DNA of 64,000 nucleotides from Anas platyrhynchos (Eukaryota > Chordata > Aves > Anseriformes > Anatidae), in contig NC_092589.1 of assembly GCF_047663525.1 (NCBI RefSeq), positions 25,231,001 through 25,295,000 of the forward strand, in the 5' to 3' direction. A program made the translations under genes and the position numbers. The first letter of the stretch is position 1. Each line of letters opens with the position of its first letter. Below are positions 60,301 through 64,000 of this stretch, in pieces. The notes under the pieces were generated by a model, which searched no databases, was not told where the DNA came from, and saw only the letters and a list, made by a program, of their open reading frames with translations.

Positions 60301-62580
60301 TGCCCCCAAATAAACTGCTGCTGCTTATGATGGGGGGCATCTCTGTTTCTTGATGCCTTAAAGTTGCAATTGTATGCCTTTCAGGAAGAAAAATCTGTGG
60401 CTGGCCGAAACCTAGGTGGTGCCATTTAGGGATATTTCAGTACAATTATAAGGGTACTTGGTCTAAATGATGTAATTGTCTCTTCTGCCTTTCAGCTGTG
60501 TGAGTCACAGTGTTACTGTTTGAAGATTGCTTCACTTCTATGTCTTAATTTGCCAATTTATTTTAAAACAGAAATATGCCGACCTCATTTAGGTGCTGTG
60601 ATGCTTAATTGCCCATTATAAAGTACTTTAAGGTTCCTGGATAAATGGATCCAAAAGAAATGCAGGGTGCTTGCATGCTCGCCAAAACAAAACAAAACAA
60701 AGAAGATGTTAAAAGATTTATTCAGAATCTGTTCTGTGATTAGTTTCAGTGTCATGGTAAGTTTGGGCATGTTAATTACTTGTTTTATTTTTTACAGGCA
60801 TTGATATCCACTTTGTTCATGTAAAGCCTCCTTGTTTGCCTGAAGGCCAGTCTGCAAAGCCATTATTAATGGTTCATGGTTGGCCCGGTTCATTTTATGA
60901 GTTTTACAAAATTATTCCTCTCCTGACTGACCCTGCCAGCCATGGCCTCAGCGATGAACACATTTTTGAAGTCATTTGCCCTTCTATCCCTGGCTATGGT
61001 TTCTCAGAAGCTCCCCACAAAAAAGGTACGAGATATGAGAAGAAACTGAGCTAACACGAGCCTAGTCTTACAATGAGGCAACCCCTACTTCTGTAACTTC
61101 TGTCTCTTGTTTTGCCAGTGTAGAAACAAAGACCCTGTGTGTCACGTGGAAAGAGAGAGGTGGATATGACTGCAAATGACATTAGTTTCAGGAGCAATGG
61201 CTAGATAATTTATAAAGGACTATAAAAATTTATGAAATTACAACTCCATGAATTAAAAAGTTTCTAGTTATCATTAAGATAAGGTTCTGTAGGCACAGAG
61301 GCAAAATGGAAGCACATTCCCTGGGCCCTTAGTGCCTCAGACAGGGCTCAGCTGGAGTATGACTGGTTTAGGAGGAGTCCAGCAACCCCTTAGCAGGCTA
61401 AATACATGGAAAAATAGTAGGGTTAGGAGAACATCAGGCTGTAATGAAAGCTGGACTTTCTTCTCCTGGTTTCTGCCTGTTCTCTAAGCCTTACCTGGAC
61501 AGTGTGACAAGGGCTTCTATGTAGACTGTCAGACAGGCAAGGAAAAATGGACTTGTGTTTTTTTAGGAATTGTTTTATGCCAGGGAGAAGAAGAACAGCT
61601 GGAATTAATGCAATAGTGTTTTTTTTTTTTTTAAATTACTTTATTTTTTTAATGCAGGCTTTAATTCTGTAAGTGCTGCTTCGGTATTTTATGAATTGAT
61701 GCTCAGACTGGGATTCAGCGAGTTCTACGCACAAGGTGGTGACTGGGGCTGGCTCATCTGCACCAATCTGGCCCAGATAGCTCCCAAGTGAGTATCCCTT
61801 TGGTACAGTGCTGCATGATCGGCATGTAAAGCTGTTTTATTCTTTAAATAGTTATTGCTTATGTACGTGATTGTTTCTAAGGAAGTCCTAAAAACAAGCA
61901 CTGTGTAGTTTTTGTCATCAGTGCTCCATGTTAAGCGGTGATCCAGAACTGTATGCCTTGGTTTCTTCTGAAAAGATGAACAATTGTGTTTTGTGATGAC
62001 CCCAGGGGATTCTGGAATGGGATAAGTATTTATTTTAAAAAAAAAAAAAAAAAAAAAAGAGGGTCTGTGTGTGTGCTCTGACTCCTGGTGGTTGCCACTT
62101 TGACTTGTTTTTTGTGAAAAGCCATGCTATGAAGCACAATTAAGGTCATGAACAATGATGTAATTAGTGGATTGGAATTTAAGTATGTCTATTGTTGTAC
62201 ATTGTAAATATAATATAACATTTGTTACAATAATAATATATGTAATACAGCATTTAATATTTAAAGTGAACATTTTATAACATTTTGATACATTCTAAAC
62301 GTAACAACTTTGAATCACATTTTATTTTGGTAATTTGTGGGGCCTTTTTCTGTCTTTATTTTTAGCCATCTGAAAGGTCTTCATTTAAATCTAGCCTCTG
62401 TAACGAACATGGGATTCACCCACCTGCTCTCCATTCTGCTGGGCCGCTATCTTCCAGGGCTCTTCGGTTTCCAGGAAGAAGACGTTAGGCGGATGTTTCC
62501 CTTCTTGAAAAAGGGGCTCTACAGGATCTTGTCGGAATCTGGCTACGCTCACATACAGGCTACAAAGCCTGATAGCGTTG
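57174..62580 (+). CDS. EPHX1: Microsomal epoxide hydrolase, 5' part (five coding exons, gene runs off the window)
   Basis: Joined exons 57174-57353, 58787-58967, 60798-61025, 61658-61787 and 62366-62580 encode residues 1-311 plus one base of codon 312; the mammalian enzyme has about 455. EPHX1 is an ER-membrane enzyme that adds water to xenobiotic and lipid epoxides to give diols. Visible parts: a hydrophobic N-terminal anchor ([16 protein letters not shown]); the N-terminal domain with [18 protein letters not shown] and [15 protein letters not shown] (147-152) forming the oxyanion hole; [11 protein letters not shown]; and GGDWG with nucleophile Asp225. The catalytic Glu and His lie outside the window. 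All junctions keep frame, and there is no damage. Same strand as SRP9. Confidence 0.96.
57354..58786 (+). other. EPHX1 intron after the first coding exon
   Basis: 1433 bp, phase 0, GTAAGC donor and CCCTACAG acceptor. It contains a small hairpin at 57835-57854 and an A/G-rich run at about 58421-58457. Nothing gene-like was seen. Confidence 0.85.
58787..58967 (+). CDS. EPHX1: EPHX1 second coding exon (residues 61-120)
   Basis: 181 bp from [11 protein letters not shown] to FKTKIQ plus one base, then the donor GTGCGT. It encodes most of the epoxide-hydrolase N-terminal domain, with the strongly conserved LEDSCFHYG and [17 protein letters not shown] motifs. The exon ends in phase 1. Confidence 0.95.
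58968..60797 (+). other. EPHX1 intron (phase 1)
   Basis: 1830 bp with the donor GTGCGT and the acceptor TTTTTTACAG. It includes an AAAAC run at about 60684-60700. Open frames such as 59260-59517 have no family signature. Confidence 0.85.
60798..61025 (+). CDS. EPHX1: EPHX1 third coding exon (residues 121-196)
   Basis: 228 bp from the split Gly121 through [51 protein letters not shown] and HKKG, with the donor GTACGA. This is the first part of the alpha/beta-hydrolase fold, with the HGWP motif that forms the oxyanion hole. It is nearly identical to the mammalian enzyme as I remember it. Confidence 0.96.
61026..61657 (+). other. EPHX1 intron (phase 1)
   Basis: 632 bp with the donor GTACGA and the acceptor TTTTAATGCAG. 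A 12-base T run at about 61621 precedes the acceptor. Nothing else was recognised. Confidence 0.85.
61658..61787 (+). CDS. EPHX1: EPHX1 fourth coding exon (residues 197-239, nucleophile Asp)
   Basis: 130 bp from [20 protein letters not shown] to TNLAQIAP plus two bases (AA), then the donor GTGAGT. The motif [12 protein letters not shown] holds the catalytic nucleophile Asp225, one residue earlier than in the human protein because the N-terminus is one residue shorter. The residue three after the nucleophile is Trp, where I remember Ser in mammals. Confidence 0.95.
61788..62365 (+). other. EPHX1 intron (phase 2)
   Basis: 578 bp with the donor GTGAGT and the acceptor TTATTTTTAG. It contains a 22-A run at 62037-62058 and an AT-rich TAATATA zone around 62200-62240. 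Confidence 0.85.
62037..62058. repeat. Poly(A) tract in EPHX1 intron
   Basis: Twenty-two A in a row, followed by GAGGGTCTG and a short GT run. Simple-sequence DNA. Confidence 0.8.
62366..62580 (+). CDS. EPHX1: EPHX1 fifth coding exon (residues 240-311)
   Basis: 215 bp from the split Asn240 through [35 protein letters not shown] and [18 protein letters not shown], with the donor GTATAG. This part leads into and covers much of the lid or cap region of the enzyme. The ESGYxHIQxTKPD motif is conserved with mammals. The exon ends in phase 1, so the next exon, outside the window, must supply two bases of codon 312. Confidence 0.94.
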
Positions 62581-64000
62581 GTATAGAAAACAAACAAAGC
62601 AAATAACACTAAAAAAAATGCTTTTAGAGCTCAGAATACTTAATTTTTAGCTATTATGTCACAGAAACAAAATATGCTGCTTAAAATAGGCAGAAAATGA
62701 GTTTTTTCGGGGAAATGGAAGTAAAAAGGCTAGAGGAAATTGAAGTAGGAAGGTCAGAGGTTTTTAAAAGAGTCTCTTTTTCTGTATGAAGTTGTAAAAG
62801 GCAATAGATGGGTGTATAATATTAAACTCACTTTTGCATGCAAAAGGGGTGAATTATGAGAACTGAGCATTCTCTAAGTATCACTGACCACATTCTTAAT
62901 TTTCATAAATAGTTTAATACTTTTCCATTTCGACTATCACTGGGGACTGTAATTCTATTGCAAATGTAGCTGTGCGGACAACAAAAGATAGTTTCTCCAT
63001 TGAGAATGGATCACGATCAAAATGATGTAAACTAAGAAGCTTTTAGCTGTTTTAGCACACAAGCTAATTTATTAATAGGCAGATGTAATACCTGAAAAAG
63101 TCAAATTTAGTTCTTACTCACTGTTATGAATCACTTGCAGACTTTCAAGAAAATAAAATGCGTGTTCCTATAAGTTTTCTTTCTAGATGAGCTAATCACT
63201 CATATTGGTTAATCACTTTAAGTATCTAAGTATTAAACATTTCTGTTTTAAAAATATTTTTGCTACTGAATTGGAAATCTGAGTCAAGAATATTGAATGT
63301 ATTTTTATTTTAGTGCAGCAGCAATTCACTCATTGTAGATTTTATTAAAAACAGCTATAGAAACTATTTCTTCATGTCTTTGCATACACTTAGCTACAGA
63401 AGCAGGCACATTCTTAAAGGATGTAGGCAAAATGATAGTGTTATGGATTTAAAATAATTTGGCTTGCTTTCAGTTGTGATTTCTAAAAATTGCTAGTCTC
63501 CAATTCCTTTTTTTTTTTGCTTTAAGAAAAGATTGGAAAGCCGGTAGCTGGGAGGCTGCCAAGGTCTTCCTGAGCCTTCTGGTGGCACAGTTCTACCTTG
63601 CAAGAACAGGATTCAACACAGAGCTATCCTCAGCAGTGAAGTCATTTCTGACTTTTGGTTGATCCTAATCTCTTGATTGTTTCAGAACTGGCTTTTGATT
63701 GAACCGGTTTACATGGATCTGATTTTATACTTATGAGGATATTTGCATGGAACTTGGGTTCATTTTCAGTTGATTGAAGAGGCTTGGCATTGCCTGTATT
63801 CTGTACTGTTAGGGTTGATAGAAGTTTTTCCTACATGTAAACTGATGTACTCTTCTTTGTTCCCATCTAAGTGAAGTACGTGAGAACAGGCTATTGCTTG
63901 TCTAATTCTGCACATCTAGAAAGCATACTAGCTGTAACTTTTGGAACACTTGGCATCTGATACGTCTGTTACTTGTTTAATAACTAAAACTCAACTACAT
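62581..64000 (+). other. EPHX1 intron running to the window end
   Basis: 1420 bp or more of intron. I looked for the next exon, which in the family begins near NDSPVGLAAYILEKF, and did not find it. A stretch after a pyrimidine/AG site at about 63511-63528 hits a stop in the required phase and has no similarity. Confidence 0.75.

Noticed and set aside
63529..63663. A possible next EPHX1 exon after a pyrimidine-rich AG
   Set aside because: The required phase gives a stop after about 15 codons, and the peptide has no similarity to the expected NDSPVGLAAYILEKF region.

Overview
This is a stretch of vertebrate nuclear DNA, most probably from a bird. It is AT-rich and dominated by non-coding sequence. 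Its genes are split by GT..AG introns. The recognisable interspersed repeats are a CR1 LINE with the ATTCTATG-type 3' end and long terminal repeats of an avian endogenous retrovirus type. The two real protein genes, SRP9 followed by EPHX1 in the same orientation, reproduce the SRP9-EPHX1 order I know from the vertebrate chromosome segment that is human 1q42. There are no operons, prokaryotic signals, CRISPR arrays or phage genes.

Layout: 1-33.9 kb is a gene-poor region upstream of SRP9. It holds poly(A) and poly(T) tracts, microsatellites, a three-copy 90-bp tandem repeat (4.34-4.58 kb), a rearranged CR1 LINE (about 8.8-10.82 kb), an LTR in minus orientation (about 15.56-16.26 kb), and a related LTR in plus orientation (about 18.34-19.17 kb) that has a CR1 3' fragment inserted in it. 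From 33.9 to 34.6 kb there is a CpG-rich promoter (paired CCAAT boxes, YY1-like site) that runs into SRP9 exon 1. SRP9 is complete in three coding exons (34431-34502, 36551-36619, 38577-38696), giving 86 codons. Its 3' region has several AATAAA signals.

From 39.7 to 46.3 kb is intergenic sequence. A second CpG island (about 46.38-46.87 kb) is the best candidate for the non-coding first exon of EPHX1. The first five coding exons of EPHX1 lie at 57174-57353, 58787-58967, 60798-61025, 61658-61787 and 62366-62580. They encode residues 1-311, including the membrane anchor, the N-terminal domain, the HGWP oxyanion-hole motif and the nucleophile Asp225. The rest of the gene, with the acid and histidine of the triad, lies beyond the window end.

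The two genes do not form a pathway. SRP9 is half of the SRP9/SRP14 Alu-domain module that slows translation while ribosomes are delivered to the ER. EPHX1 is an ER-anchored enzyme that hydrolyses epoxides. They are linked only by conserved gene order. I found no convincing new biological system. The best leads are a tRNA T-arm-like B-box in the SRP9 promoter, a long foldback at 32.07-32.16 kb, an acidic coding-like reading frame on the minus strand at 26.0-26.25 kb, and the 90-bp tandem repeat. Exon boundaries come from reading frames, splice consensus and remembered protein families; no alignment software was used.
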